Below are positions 1-8,250 of a DNA stretch of 64,000 bases, piece by piece. The DNA lies in contig NZ_VFPM01000003.1 of NCBI RefSeq assembly GCF_006716675.1, forward strand, positions 310,001 through 374,000. The letters are read 5' to 3'. The notes below the pieces were generated by a model, which was given only the letters and a program-made list of their open reading frames with translations, did not search any database and was not told where the DNA came from. The position numbers and the translations under genes were made by a program. The stretch comes from Humibacillus xanthopallidus. GTDB taxonomy: Bacteria; Actinomycetota; Actinomycetes; Actinomycetales; Dermatophilaceae. Numbering within the stretch: the first letter of the stretch is position 1; each line of letters begins with the position of its first letter.

Positions 1-1113
1 TACTGGAAGCGCTGGGCGGGCTACGAGGGCGGGATCGCCGACATGTGCATCGTGTCGTGGCCGGCCACGGTGCCCGCCAACGAGATCCCGCGGTCGCAGT
101 ACGTGCATGCCGTCGACGTGGTCCCGACGATCTACGACCTCATCGGCATCACGCCACCGCAGACCCTGGGCGGGTTCGAGCAGCGCGCCCTCGAGGGCGA
201 GAGCTTTGCCGCGTCGCTGACGCAGCTCGACGCTCCTGCGAAGCGCACGCAGTTCTACGCGATGCTCGGCCAACGGGCGATCTACGAGGACGGCTGGCTC
301 GCCTGCACGCTCCACCCGCCACTGAGTGGCTGGGGCACGTTCGACCAGGACGTGTGGGAGCTCTACCACATCGAGGTCGACCGGGCGCAGGCGACGAACC
401 TGGCTGCTGACGAGCCGGAGCGCCTGGAGCAGCTCACGGCGCGCTGGTTCGAGCTGGCGGAGCAGTACAACGGCCTGCCGCTCGATGACCGCACCGCTCT
501 CGAGCAGACGCTTGCAGAGCGCCCCAGTGGCTCCCCGCCGCGGGAGCGCTACGTCTACTACCCCGACTGTGCACCCGTGCCCGAGCAGTCCGCCGTTCTC
601 ATCAGCGGCCGGTCCTACACGATCGCAGCGGGCATCCACGCTGCCTCCGAGTCCACCGAGGGAGTGATCTTCGCCCACGGCGGTCTGGCAGGCGGGCACA
701 GCCTCTTCGTCCAGGACCACCGGCTCACGTATGCGTTCAACTGGGTGGGCACGCACGTCCAGACCGTGACCGCTGACCGGGTCCTGGAGCCGGGCGCGCA
801 CGTCGTGACCGCGGAGTTCGTCGCCGAGGGGCGAAGCGAGGACCCGATGATGGCCGGTGCGCGGGGGACACTGACGCTCTACGTCGACGCCGACGTCGTG
901 GGCAGTGCGCCGATCGTGACCCAGCCGGGCCTCTTCTGCGCCGTGGGCGACGGGCTCTGTGTAGGCCGTGATGACGCCTCCGCCGTGTCGCCGAGCTACA
1001 CGGCGCCCTTCCGCTTCACGGGTGGGAGCATCGACAAGGTCGTCGTCGACGTGTCCGGAGAGAGGTACGTCGACCAGGAGGCGGAGGTGCGGGGATGGTT
1101 CCTGCTCGACTGA
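1..1113 (+). CDS. Sulfatase (arylsulfatase type), C-terminal part; 5' end outside the window
   Basis: The frame is open from base 1, so this is the tail of a longer gene. The first residues (YWKRWAGYEGGI, then CIVSWPATV) and the stretch with HAVDVVPTIYDLIGI match the C-terminal half of the sulfatase alkaline-phosphatase fold. There the chain closes around the active site and then forms a small sheet domain (WELYHIEVDRAQATNLA). An extra beta-rich region of about 200 residues follows. The catalytic Cys/Ser that becomes formylglycine lies upstream of the window and cannot be seen. The next gene is a radical-SAM sulfatase maturase 15 bases downstream on the same strand, which supports the call. 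The substrate is unknown. Confidence 0.85.
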   Translation, partial: YWKRWAGYEGGIADMCIVSWPATVPANEIPRSQYVHAVDVVPTIYDLIGITPPQTLGGFEQRALEGESFAASLTQLDAPAKRTQFYAMLGQRAIYEDGWLACTLHPPLSGWGTFDQDVWELYHIEVDRAQATNLAADEPERLEQLTARWFELAEQYNGLPLDDRTALEQTLAERPSGSPPRERYVYYPDCAPVPEQSAVLISGRSYTIAAGIHAASESTEGVIFAHGGLAGGHSLFVQDHRLTYAFNWVGTHVQTVTADRVLEPGAHVVTAEFVAEGRSEDPMMAGARGTLTLYVDADVVGSAPIVTQPGLFCAVGDGLCVGRDDASAVSPSYTAPFRFTGGSIDKVVVDVSGERYVDQEAEVRGWFLLD

Positions 1114-1128
1114 CGCGGTTGTCCGTGG

Positions 1129-2505
1129 GTGACCGTGGACCCGGGTCGTGACGGAGGAAGGGCTGCGGCGCCGCCGCTGACGGCGTCGCGGTCCTTCCAC
1201 GTCATGTCCAAACCCACCGGGGCGATCTGCAACCTCGACTGCGAGTACTGCTTCTTCCTCTCCAAGGACGAGCTCTACCCGGGCAGCGGCTTCCGGATGG
1301 ACGCGGACGTCCACGAGGCCTACATCAGCCAGCTCCTCGCCGCCCAGCGTGGTGCCGAGGAGGTGGTCGTGGCCTTCCAGGGCGGCGAGCCGACGCTCAT
1401 GGGCATCGACTTCTTCCGCCGCACCCTCGAGCTGGAGCAGCGATTCGCCGCGCCGGGCCAGCGGATCCTCAACACCCTGCAGACCAACGCCACCTTGCTG
1501 AACGACGAGTGGTGCACCTTCTTGCGCGACAACGACTTCCTCGTCGGGGTCTCGATCGACGGGCCGCGCGAGATGCACGACGCCTATCGCGTCGACAAGG
1601 GCGGCAAGCCCACCTTCGACCGGGTCATCCGCGGCCTCGAGGCGCTGAAGCGCAACGGCGTCGAGTGGAACGCCCTGACGACGGTGAACGCCGCCAACGG
1701 CGACCACGGCCGCGAGGTCTACACGTTCCTGCGCGACGAGCTCGGGGCCACGTTCGTGCAGCTCATCCCCATCGTGGAACGCGTGACCCCTGAGCTGCTG
1801 CCCCTGGCCGAGTCCGGGTGGGGGGCGCGGTCGGGTGACCGGCCGCTCTACCTCCAGGAGGGCGACCTCGTCACCCATCGCACCGTGGGTGCCGAGCAGT
1901 ACGGACGGTTCCTCGTCGACGTCTTCGAGGAGTGGGCCCGCCACGACGTCGGCGACGTCTTCGTCTCGATGTTCGACACGGCCCTCGCGCACTGGATGGG
2001 CATGGACCAGGTGGGCCTGTGCGTCCACGCCCGCACCTGCGGGGACGCCGTCGCCCTCGAGCACAACGGCGACCTCTACTCGTGCGACCACTACGTCGAG
2101 CCGAACTACCTGCTCGGCAACATCACGCAGGGACGGACGATGCTCGAGCTGGTCGACTCACCCCGGCAGCGGGCCTTCGGACAGGCCAAACTCGACACCC
2201 TGCCGGAGTACTGCAGGTCGTGCGACGTCCGCTTCGCGTGCAACGGCGGCTGCCCCAAGGACCGCTTCATCACGACACCCGAAGGCGAGCCGGGTCTGCA
2301 CTACCTCTGCGAGGGCTACCAGCTCTTCTTCCGCCACGTCGACGCGCCGATGCGGGTCATGGCAGCCCTGCTGAGGCGAGGCAGAGACGCCACCGCCCTG
2401 CGGGACTGGTATGCCGCTGCGGACGCCAAGCGGGGCCCCGACGACCCGTGCACGTGCGGGGTCGGACGGCCGTGGGCAGACTGCCACGGCGCGACGAGGC
2501 GATGA
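1129..2505 (+). CDS. Radical SAM anaerobic sulfatase-maturating enzyme (anSME-like)
   Basis: Predicted to oxidise the active-site Cys or Ser of the adjacent sulfatase to formylglycine, using S-adenosylmethionine and Fe-S clusters in the cytoplasm. The 458-residue protein has the radical-SAM CX3CX2C motif at Cys34, Cys38 and Cys41. A C-terminal SPASM-type cysteine set follows (CVHARTC, SCDHY, then CRSCDVRFACNGGC). The extreme C-terminus (DDPCTCGVGRPWADCHG) is a further Cys-rich tail. I use the GTG at 1129, although GTG 1135 or ATG 1204 (just before the first Cys motif) are possible because no clear ribosome site is present. It is presumably cotranscribed with the sulfatase. Confidence 0.88.
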   Translation: MTVDPGRDGGRAAAPPLTASRSFHVMSKPTGAICNLDCEYCFFLSKDELYPGSGFRMDADVHEAYISQLLAAQRGAEEVVVAFQGGEPTLMGIDFFRRTLELEQRFAAPGQRILNTLQTNATLLNDEWCTFLRDNDFLVGVSIDGPREMHDAYRVDKGGKPTFDRVIRGLEALKRNGVEWNALTTVNAANGDHGREVYTFLRDELGATFVQLIPIVERVTPELLPLAESGWGARSGDRPLYLQEGDLVTHRTVGAEQYGRFLVDVFEEWARHDVGDVFVSMFDTALAHWMGMDQVGLCVHARTCGDAVALEHNGDLYSCDHYVEPNYLLGNITQGRTMLELVDSPRQRAFGQAKLDTLPEYCRSCDVRFACNGGCPKDRFITTPEGEPGLHYLCEGYQLFFRHVDAPMRVMAALLRRGRDATALRDWYAAADAKRGPDDPCTCGVGRPWADCHGATRR

Positions 2506-2514
2506 GGAGGTGAC

Positions 2515-3489
2515 GTGCCGACGGGTGCCAGTTCGATCGGGGCGCGGATGCTCGCGTGGGCCGACACCGTGCAGCAACGCCACGGCATGCTCGGCTTCCC
2601 GTATGCGGTGGTGAAGAAGTACGGCGACGACGCCGGAGGGCGGCAGGCAGCCCTCATCACGTACTACGGGTTCCTCAGCATCTTCCCGCTCCTCCTCGTC
2701 GCCGTGGCGGTGCTCAGCTGGGCGCTCGCCAACCACCCCGCCCTGCGCACGGAGATGGTCGAGGCGCTGGTTCCACCTGCGCTGCAGGACACCGTCAACG
2801 CCGCCCTGGTCGCGATGCCGACGTCCGGGCTCCCTCTTGCCGTCGGCATCATCGGCCTGCTGTTCTCCGCCACGGGAGTGGTCCGCTCCGCCTACGAGAC
2901 CCTCAACCACGTGGCCGCGGTGCCGCTGCGGTCCCGCTTCGGCTTCGTCGCACGCTACGCCCGGATCGTCTTGATGCTCATCGTCGTGCTGACGGGCGGT
3001 CTGCTCGTGGCCGCGCTCACCGTTGCCGCCGGGGCCCTTCCGGACATCGGTCAGCTGCAGCGCCTTGCGGCGGGGGCGTCGTCTGCGCTCGTGGTGTTCG
3101 GCGTCCTCCTCGCCGCGGGGAGAGTTCTCGTGGCCAGGCCGGTGTCGTGGCGCAGCAGCTGGCTGGCCGCCGTCACCGGTGCGGTGACCGTCGCCCTCGT
3201 GCTCTCCGTCGGGGCTCGGCTGCTGGCTCTCCTCGTGACCAAGTCGGGCCCCGTCTACGGCAGCTTCGCCACCGTCGCCGGAATCTTCGCGCTGCTCTAC
3301 GTCGTCAGCCAGACGCTGCTGTATGCCGCCGAGACCGCCGTCGTGCGAAGCAGCCGTCTGTGGCCCCGGGCCCTCGACACCTCTCGGCCGACGCCGGCGG
3401 ACATCCGTGCCCTCACGCGTCTCGCGACCGAGCAGGAGCGGCTGGTGGACGAGCGGATCACCGTGCAGCTCAAGGGCCCCGGGGAGTGA
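2515..3489 (+). CDS. YihY/virulence factor BrkB family membrane protein
   Basis: A 324-residue integral membrane protein. The N-terminus has the family hallmark of a short amphipathic region, then DDAGGRQAALITYYGFLSI and about six hydrophobic segments between residues 45 and 270. Members sit in the inner membrane and their biochemical function is not settled; older names such as ribonuclease BN are not supported. A strong ribosome site (AGGAGG, 2505-2510) precedes the GTG start, and the gene begins 9 bases after the maturase stop, so the three genes are probably one transcript. The C-terminus is charged. It ends 3 bases from the convergent gene on the other strand. Confidence 0.85.
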   Translation: MPTGASSIGARMLAWADTVQQRHGMLGFPYAVVKKYGDDAGGRQAALITYYGFLSIFPLLLVAVAVLSWALANHPALRTEMVEALVPPALQDTVNAALVAMPTSGLPLAVGIIGLLFSATGVVRSAYETLNHVAAVPLRSRFGFVARYARIVLMLIVVLTGGLLVAALTVAAGALPDIGQLQRLAAGASSALVVFGVLLAAGRVLVARPVSWRSSWLAAVTGAVTVALVLSVGARLLALLVTKSGPVYGSFATVAGIFALLYVVSQTLLYAAETAVVRSSRLWPRALDTSRPTPADIRALTRLATEQERLVDERITVQLKGPGE

Positions 3490-3492
3490 CGG

Positions 3493-5895
3493 TCAGAGGT
3501 AGCCGCGATGTTCGAGCCACCGTGAGGCGAAGAATCCCTCGACCGCGGGAAGGTAGAACGTCCCCACGCGCCAGACCACGGTGGCCGCCATCGCCGCCTC
3601 GCTCGGCACTCCCAGCGGCACGAGAAGACCGACCATGAGCGCCTCCGACACGCCGATGCCACCGGGCACCGGGACGATTCCCTGGAAGAGGCTGGTCGCC
3701 ACGACCACGACGGTGCAGGGGAGCAGGTCGAGCGGTGACCCCACGGCATACAGCGCGGCTGACAGCATCAGGCCCCAGGCAAGCTGGATGATCAGCTGGA
3801 CCCCGAAGAGGCCGAGGGCTCGCGATGGTGCCTTCATGAGGTCGGTCAGGGCTCTCCACGCGGAGGTCACGACCGGCACCACGCGCTCGTGCAGGCGTTT
3901 CACCTTCCAGACCGCCAACAGGGCAGCGCCCACGAGGAGGATGACGACCGCGAGCACCAGCCACAGGTCGATGTCGCTGGACGAGGTCGCGGCGATGTCG
4001 AACGAGACCGACCCGGTTGCGAAGGCCAGGAGCACGACGATCACCTGCACGATGAAGCCCGACAGTCCGTCGATGGCCCCCTGCGTCACTGCGACTGCCG
4101 GTGTCACCCCGTACTTGAAGAGGAATGCCGCGTTCATCGTGACGCGCCCGGCTACCCCGGGAATCGCGAACGAGATGAACGCGATGGCGCTCTGCAGGAT
4201 CGTCGCCGGCCTCAGCGGCAGCGACCGACCGACCGCGAACATCATCGAGGCGGCCTGGGGGACGAAGACCAGCTGGCCCAGCAGGACTGTCGCCACGACG
4301 ATCCACCAGATCGCATCCTGAAGCTCGGCCCACAGCTGTTCGTAGTCCACCCCCGCCAGGACGGGGATGAAGGCACTGACGAAGAGCAGGAGCACGACCA
4401 GGGTCAGCACATCTCGGGGCCCGACCCGCCGAAGCTTGACCGGCTCGGGCACCTGCACCTCCGTGCGCTCCACGACGCCGGCACGCAGGGCCTTCAGCTC
4501 TCGTGCGACCGCGCGGGAGTGTCGTCGCTCCCACGTCGGCAGCGCCGGGGCCTGGAGGTAGGCGACTGCGGCGCCGAGTCGTTCGCTGCCGAGGGCCTCG
4601 TGGGCGGTGGAGACGGCGCGATCGACGCCCACCAGCTGGGCCAGACCGAAGAGGAGCCGGGCGACGTCCAGCTGGGCGTCGCGCTCACGCCGGTGGAGGG
4701 AGCCGATGGAGAAGTTCGTGATGATCGGTGCACCCTCGTCGAGGCGCACCGCTGCCGGGTCCAGCGACCCATGGGTGATACCCGCATCGTGCAGCCTGGC
4801 GACGTCGCGCCACAGGTGCACCAGCTCTGCGTCCGACACGCTCTCCGGGTCGAGGGTGTCCAACCGGATCCCGTCACGGGAGAGCGCCAGGACCGCCACC
4901 TCGCCGGAGGTGCTGGCCGCAGCCAGCACCTCCGGCACCCGAACACCCGCCCGTCGTGCGAGCACCGTGACGAGCGCCTCGTGCTCCGCGGCCTGCAACC
5001 GGGAGAGGCTCAGGCTGACCCCTTCGCCCCGGTAGACGATCGGCCGCCAGACCTTCGCCGCGAGCTGGGAGTCGGTCGCGTCGCGACCGAAGGCCTTGAT
5101 CTCGACCAGTCCACCGTCGGCTGCCACCCCGATCATCCGGCGCACTCCCCACGACTGGTCGGGGTCGACCCGGATGTCCGTCAGGGGGAGGCCGAGATCC
5201 GTCAGCGCCTCGTCGACCGACGCGACGGCCGGGTAGCCGCGCGGCGACCCGAAGACGAGCAGGACGCCACCCGCACAGACCATCCCGATCCCCAGACCGG
5301 CAATCGCGCCGCTGACACTGCCGAACCCGAGCGCGGGCGCGGCCACTCCCGCCATGACGACGAGGGCCCAGCCGAACTGGCGGATGGGCCTGGCCAGGTG
5401 GGGGGAGGCGGCCAGGAGCACCGCCGTCACCATAGCCACGTGAAGGACGGGAAACTGCGGCGGCACTCCTCCGGGGACGTACTCCGGAAGCGGCGCCGGC
5501 CACGGTTGGTCGAAGACCGCCACGCACCCCCAGGTCACCAGCACCACCAGCGCCCCTGCCGCGAGGACGTCGCGGACAGCCGACCTTCGATGCGCCAGGG
5601 CCAGCACGACGACGACGCCGAGCGCATAGACGAGCGCCAGGGTGTTGACGAGCTGGAGCAGCGACAGGGCCCAGGTCGGGAGTGGGGCGGTCGTGGGCGG
5701 CGGGGCCGCGGTGGTCGAGTCGCTGGTCTGGTCGAGGCTGGCGATGCTCCAGCCGAGCAGCGCCATGCCGATGATGACCGTCGTGAGGTCGCTGGCCCGT
5801 CGGACCCGAGGTTGGTCGTCCATGGCGACGAGGTAACGGGGCCGATGGATCGTCGACCGCCCGGGTCCGCCCCTGGCAGCCGCATCCGTCACCAT
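3493..5895 (-). CDS. Multi-domain membrane protein: pseudokinase-like domain fused to a lysylphosphatidylglycerol-synthase-type flippase domain
   Basis: About 800 residues. The N-terminal third carries several membrane segments, the middle (about 225-470) resembles a protein-kinase fold, and the C-terminal third (about 500-800) is the LPG_synthase_TM/UPF0104 fold of MprF-type flippases, with VAGRVTMN and PVPGGIGVSEA. In the kinase-like part the beta-3 lysine is present (VEIK, residue 267). The catalytic HxD is HGS (375-377) and the DFG is NFS (394-396), so phosphotransfer is unlikely. The frame could start upstream at 6024, but the ATG at 5895 has GGAGGTGG just before it and is preferred. A lipid-linked substrate is inferred from the family. 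Confidence 0.8.
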   Translation of the reverse strand: MVTDAAARGGPGRSTIHRPRYLVAMDDQPRVRRASDLTTVIIGMALLGWSIASLDQTSDSTTAAPPPTTAPLPTWALSLLQLVNTLALVYALGVVVVLALAHRRSAVRDVLAAGALVVLVTWGCVAVFDQPWPAPLPEYVPGGVPPQFPVLHVAMVTAVLLAASPHLARPIRQFGWALVVMAGVAAPALGFGSVSGAIAGLGIGMVCAGGVLLVFGSPRGYPAVASVDEALTDLGLPLTDIRVDPDQSWGVRRMIGVAADGGLVEIKAFGRDATDSQLAAKVWRPIVYRGEGVSLSLSRLQAAEHEALVTVLARRAGVRVPEVLAAASTSGEVAVLALSRDGIRLDTLDPESVSDAELVHLWRDVARLHDAGITHGSLDPAAVRLDEGAPIITNFSIGSLHRRERDAQLDVARLLFGLAQLVGVDRAVSTAHEALGSERLGAAVAYLQAPALPTWERRHSRAVARELKALRAGVVERTEVQVPEPVKLRRVGPRDVLTLVVLLLFVSAFIPVLAGVDYEQLWAELQDAIWWIVVATVLLGQLVFVPQAASMMFAVGRSLPLRPATILQSAIAFISFAIPGVAGRVTMNAAFLFKYGVTPAVAVTQGAIDGLSGFIVQVIVVLLAFATGSVSFDIAATSSSDIDLWLVLAVVILLVGAALLAVWKVKRLHERVVPVVTSAWRALTDLMKAPSRALGLFGVQLIIQLAWGLMLSAALYAVGSPLDLLPCTVVVVATSLFQGIVPVPGGIGVSEALMVGLLVPLGVPSEAAMAATVVWRVGTFYLPAVEGFFASRWLEHRGYL

Positions 5896-6063
5896 GACCA
5901 CCTCCACCTCCACGTCCATCGCGACAACGCGGCCACGATAAGGGCAACCGTCTCGTAGGCGTGGGATGCCCAGCGACCTCCTCAGCCACGGGTCGAGCGC
6001 GGGGGCGAGCTCATCGCTGGCCACCCCCGCTCGACGTCCGGATCAGCAGCGGTCGCGGCGGTC

Positions 6064-6195
6064 TTACCTGCGGTCGCGGCGGTCTTCCCTGCGGTCTTCA
6101 CGCCGGTCGTGGCGGCGGTTCACGCCATGGGCGACGACCACGGCCCCGCCGACGGCTGCGACGGTCCTTCTCCTGCGTCGGGCTGCGAGTGGCAT
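6064..6195 (-). CDS. 43-residue basic membrane-anchored microprotein
   Basis: The reading frame runs MPLAARRRRR, then a short hydrophobic run (TVAAVGGAVVVAHGV), then a tail of RRED/RRDR repeats encoded by short tandem DNA repeats. An AAGGAG ribosome site precedes the ATG at 6195, and the start lies one base past the stop of the DUF6325 gene, so the two are almost certainly cotranslated. Small proteins of this shape (positive N-terminus, one hydrophobic helix, charged tail) are often found next to DUF6325 genes in actinobacteria, to my knowledge. Function is unknown. The call rests on the ribosome site, the coupling and the composition. Confidence 0.6.
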   Translation of the reverse strand: MPLAARRRRRTVAAVGGAVVVAHGVNRRHDRREDRREDRRDRR

Positions 6196-6196
6196 G

Positions 6197-6658
6197 TCAT
6201 GCTCCTTCTTCTGCGTCGAGTTCTTCTGCGTCGGATTCCATGGCGGCGATGACCGCCTGGATGGGGATGCGTCCGCTGGCGACCAGCTGGCCGCCAGCAT
6301 GGCGTGCGGCTGCACCGAACGGAGCGGCCCACAGGTTCTCCCACACGAGCACGGCAGCCGCGCTGCCGGGCTCGATGGTCTCGACGAGATCAGCCACATC
6401 CTGCTCGCTCAACAGCATGGCCAGCTCGGTCTCGTAGCTGCGCAGCTCGCCGATCTCGCTGTCCTCCATGTCGGCAGCCTCGAATGCCTCGAAATCGCCG
6501 TTCTCGTCCTTCTTGAGGAAGAGCAGATCGAGCACGCGAATGAGTCCGCGATCCACGTAGTCCTTGAGAACCGGTGCGATCTCACCGTTGAGCTTTGCGC
6601 CGGGAAACTCCAGCACGATCCAGTCGACCGGGCCGAGCTCGTCAATGTTGACCGTCAT
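6197..6658 (-). CDS. DUF6325 family protein
   Basis: A 153-residue acidic cytoplasmic protein beginning MTVNIDELGPVDWIVLEFPG. The family pattern includes a conserved LGPVD start, a DLLFLKK strand, an acidic centre and a C-terminal part with WENLWAAPF and a GGxLVASGRIP motif. The frame is open to 6784, but AAGGAG eight bases before the ATG at 6658 fixes the start. A TAGCGT -10-like hexamer lies at 6753-6758. It is followed by the microprotein gene. No biochemical function is established for this family, and none can be read from the sequence. Confidence 0.75.
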   Translation of the reverse strand: MTVNIDELGPVDWIVLEFPGAKLNGEIAPVLKDYVDRGLIRVLDLLFLKKDENGDFEAFEAADMEDSEIGELRSYETELAMLLSEQDVADLVETIEPGSAAAVLVWENLWAAPFGAAARHAGGQLVASGRIPIQAVIAAMESDAEELDAEEGA

Positions 6659-6752
6659 GTCATTCGCTCCTTCTCCATTCGTGATGTTCGCTACTCCGGG
6701 ATGCTTCGTGCCAGGCCCGGGAACCCCCAGTCCTGCACGAGCACTGGTCATC

Positions 6753-6758
6753 ACGCTA
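6753..6758 (-). promoter_or_regulatory. Candidate -10 hexamer (TAGCGT) for the DUF6325 gene
   Basis: A TANNNT hexamer on the minus strand about 95 bases before the ATG at 6658. No convincing -35 element is visible, which is usual in this lineage. Confidence 0.4.
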
Positions 6759-6883
6759 GGGACGAGCCGTCGGCTGCGCCTCATCCGACGGGGATGAACA
6801 ATCGGTCATCACCTCCCTGCAACACGGGAGAGGTCCACCTCGGACCGCGCAGGACACGAGGGGCCGGGCTGCCACATGAGCTG

Positions 6884-7870
6884 CTACTCGATGGGTCCCG
6901 ACCCCTTGACGAGCCAGCGGAGCTCACTGCGGTTGCGCAGGCCCAGCTTGGCGAGGGCGGACGCCATGTGCGACTTCACCGTGGGGGTTCCGATGCCGAG
7001 GGCCTTCGCGATGCCGGCGTTGCCGGGATCGCCCGTGGGGCTCACGACCAGCTCCACGACGGCTCGCTCCCTGGGTGAGAGTCCGTCGAGCGGGTTCGGC
7101 GGTGGAGCGGTCGCCACCTCGGGCGTGGCGTGAGCCCCGAGACGCGTGACGAGTGCAGCCTGCACCTCGAAGCAGCGGCGACCCAGCGCCGTCAGCCGCT
7201 CCGAGGTGGATCCGTCCACGCCGCTGCGCTCCAGCACGCTGCGCAGCCCCTCGATCTCCGAGGCCATCTCCGTCAGGGCCGATGCCACGTGGTTCACCGC
7301 CATCAGCGTGCCTGCCCGCCCCGTGTCGAGCAGCTCGGGGTAGACGAGACCGAGGTCCAGCCGGCGGCTCGGTGACGCGGCGAGAACGCGATCGACGACG
7401 TGTCCGGCCAGCCAGGCCATCGCCGTCACCACCTCGTCGCTGAACGAGTCCGGCGAGTCCGACAGTGCCCCCATGAGACCGATGACCCCGTGCTCGTCGA
7501 CCATCGGCACGACGACGGCGTCGGCAGACAGCTCTCCGTCGCCGAAGCGCACTCCATGGTTGAGCAGGGCGCCATCGTCGTCGCGGTAGCGGTAGGGCTT
7601 GCGTGACGCCACGACCCAGGCGACGACGCCCCGTGGCCCGTAGGTCACGGTCCCCGTCTCGAGGAACCGTCCGTTGCTGAACATGTAGGGGTAGGAGATC
7701 TGACGGTCGCGTTCCTGGACGAGAGCGATGTAGAAGTCGTCGAGTCTCGAGATGGCGGCGACCGCCGCCCGGCAAGCGTCGTACACGCCGAAGGCATCGC
7801 CCCGCTCGGCCTCGCGGATCATCTGGTCGGCATGGCGCAACGCACGAACCACCGGGTCGCTCAACGGCAT
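6884..7870 (-). CDS. GAF domain and LuxR-type HTH transcriptional regulator
   Basis: A 328-residue regulator. Residues about 20-165 look like a GAF sensory domain (YIALVQERDRQISYPYMF, then VVPMVDEHGVIGLMGAL). The C-terminal 65 residues form a LuxR/FixJ helix-turn-helix: LSPRERAVVELV, then the recognition region GIGTPTVKSHMASALAKLG. There is no receiver domain, so input is probably a ligand or redox cue read by the GAF domain. GGAAGGAG before the ATG at 7870 fixes the start. Its target is unknown; the divergent region upstream contains a 15-base palindrome that could be its site. Confidence 0.85.
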   Translation of the reverse strand: MPLSDPVVRALRHADQMIREAERGDAFGVYDACRAAVAAISRLDDFYIALVQERDRQISYPYMFSNGRFLETGTVTYGPRGVVAWVVASRKPYRYRDDDGALLNHGVRFGDGELSADAVVVPMVDEHGVIGLMGALSDSPDSFSDEVVTAMAWLAGHVVDRVLAASPSRRLDLGLVYPELLDTGRAGTLMAVNHVASALTEMASEIEGLRSVLERSGVDGSTSERLTALGRRCFEVQAALVTRLGAHATPEVATAPPPNPLDGLSPRERAVVELVVSPTGDPGNAGIAKALGIGTPTVKSHMASALAKLGLRNRSELRWLVKGSGPIE

Positions 7871-7915
7871 TCGTGCTCCTTCCGCACATCACTCCGCCCG
7901 AGGCTGATGCCTGGG

Positions 7916-7930
7916 TCATCCTGAGGATGA
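7916..7930. promoter_or_regulatory. 15-base palindrome upstream of the LuxR-type gene
   Basis: TCATCC-TGA-GGATGA is a perfect inverted repeat 46 bases upstream of the start at 7870. It is a candidate operator, possibly for autoregulation; the binding protein is unknown. Confidence 0.4.
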
Positions 7931-7957
7931 TCCTTCATCACGCGGTGCGGCGACACA

Positions 7958-8250
7958 ATGACGTTCCGGTTCCCGACGTTCTTGGAGGGGGCGTTGGGAA
8001 CCGGACACGCTGCCGCCGCCGAGGCGCTCGTCGCACAGAACCGCAGCACCGTCACCACCGAGGCGCTGCGCATGGTCTTCGAGGTTTCTTCGGCTACTTC
8101 GGCGTGCTCCTGCCGATCTGGATGGCCATCGTCGGCTGGCGGCTCCACCGGCTCGGGCGACAGCCCGACGCGTCCGGGCATCCCGAGATCACCCGCCACC
8201 CGAGCCCAGAGCCCCGACAGCGCGAGCCACGACGAGCAGCGACGTGAGCA
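7958..8250 (+). pseudogene. Possible frameshifted small membrane-protein gene
   Basis: Two adjacent frames each have native-looking codons (third positions nearly all G/C). From ATG 7958 the protein reads MTFRFPTFLEGALG and continues to RMVFE at about 8085. The frame starting near 8083 then reads GFFGYFGVLLPIWMAIVGWR, a clear hydrophobic segment, to a TGA at 8248-8250. A one-base insertion or two-base deletion near 8084 would join them. The 3' end overlaps the opposite membrane gene by about 60 bases. It could be a decayed gene, a programmed frameshift, a sequencing error or chance; I do not recognise the family. Confidence 0.35.

Noticed and set aside
3889..5958. 689-codon open frame on the + strand opposite the flippase-pseudokinase gene
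   Set aside because: High GC keeps antisense frames open; the translated product is Arg/Gly/Asp/His-rich without motifs, and the minus strand encodes recognisable domains.
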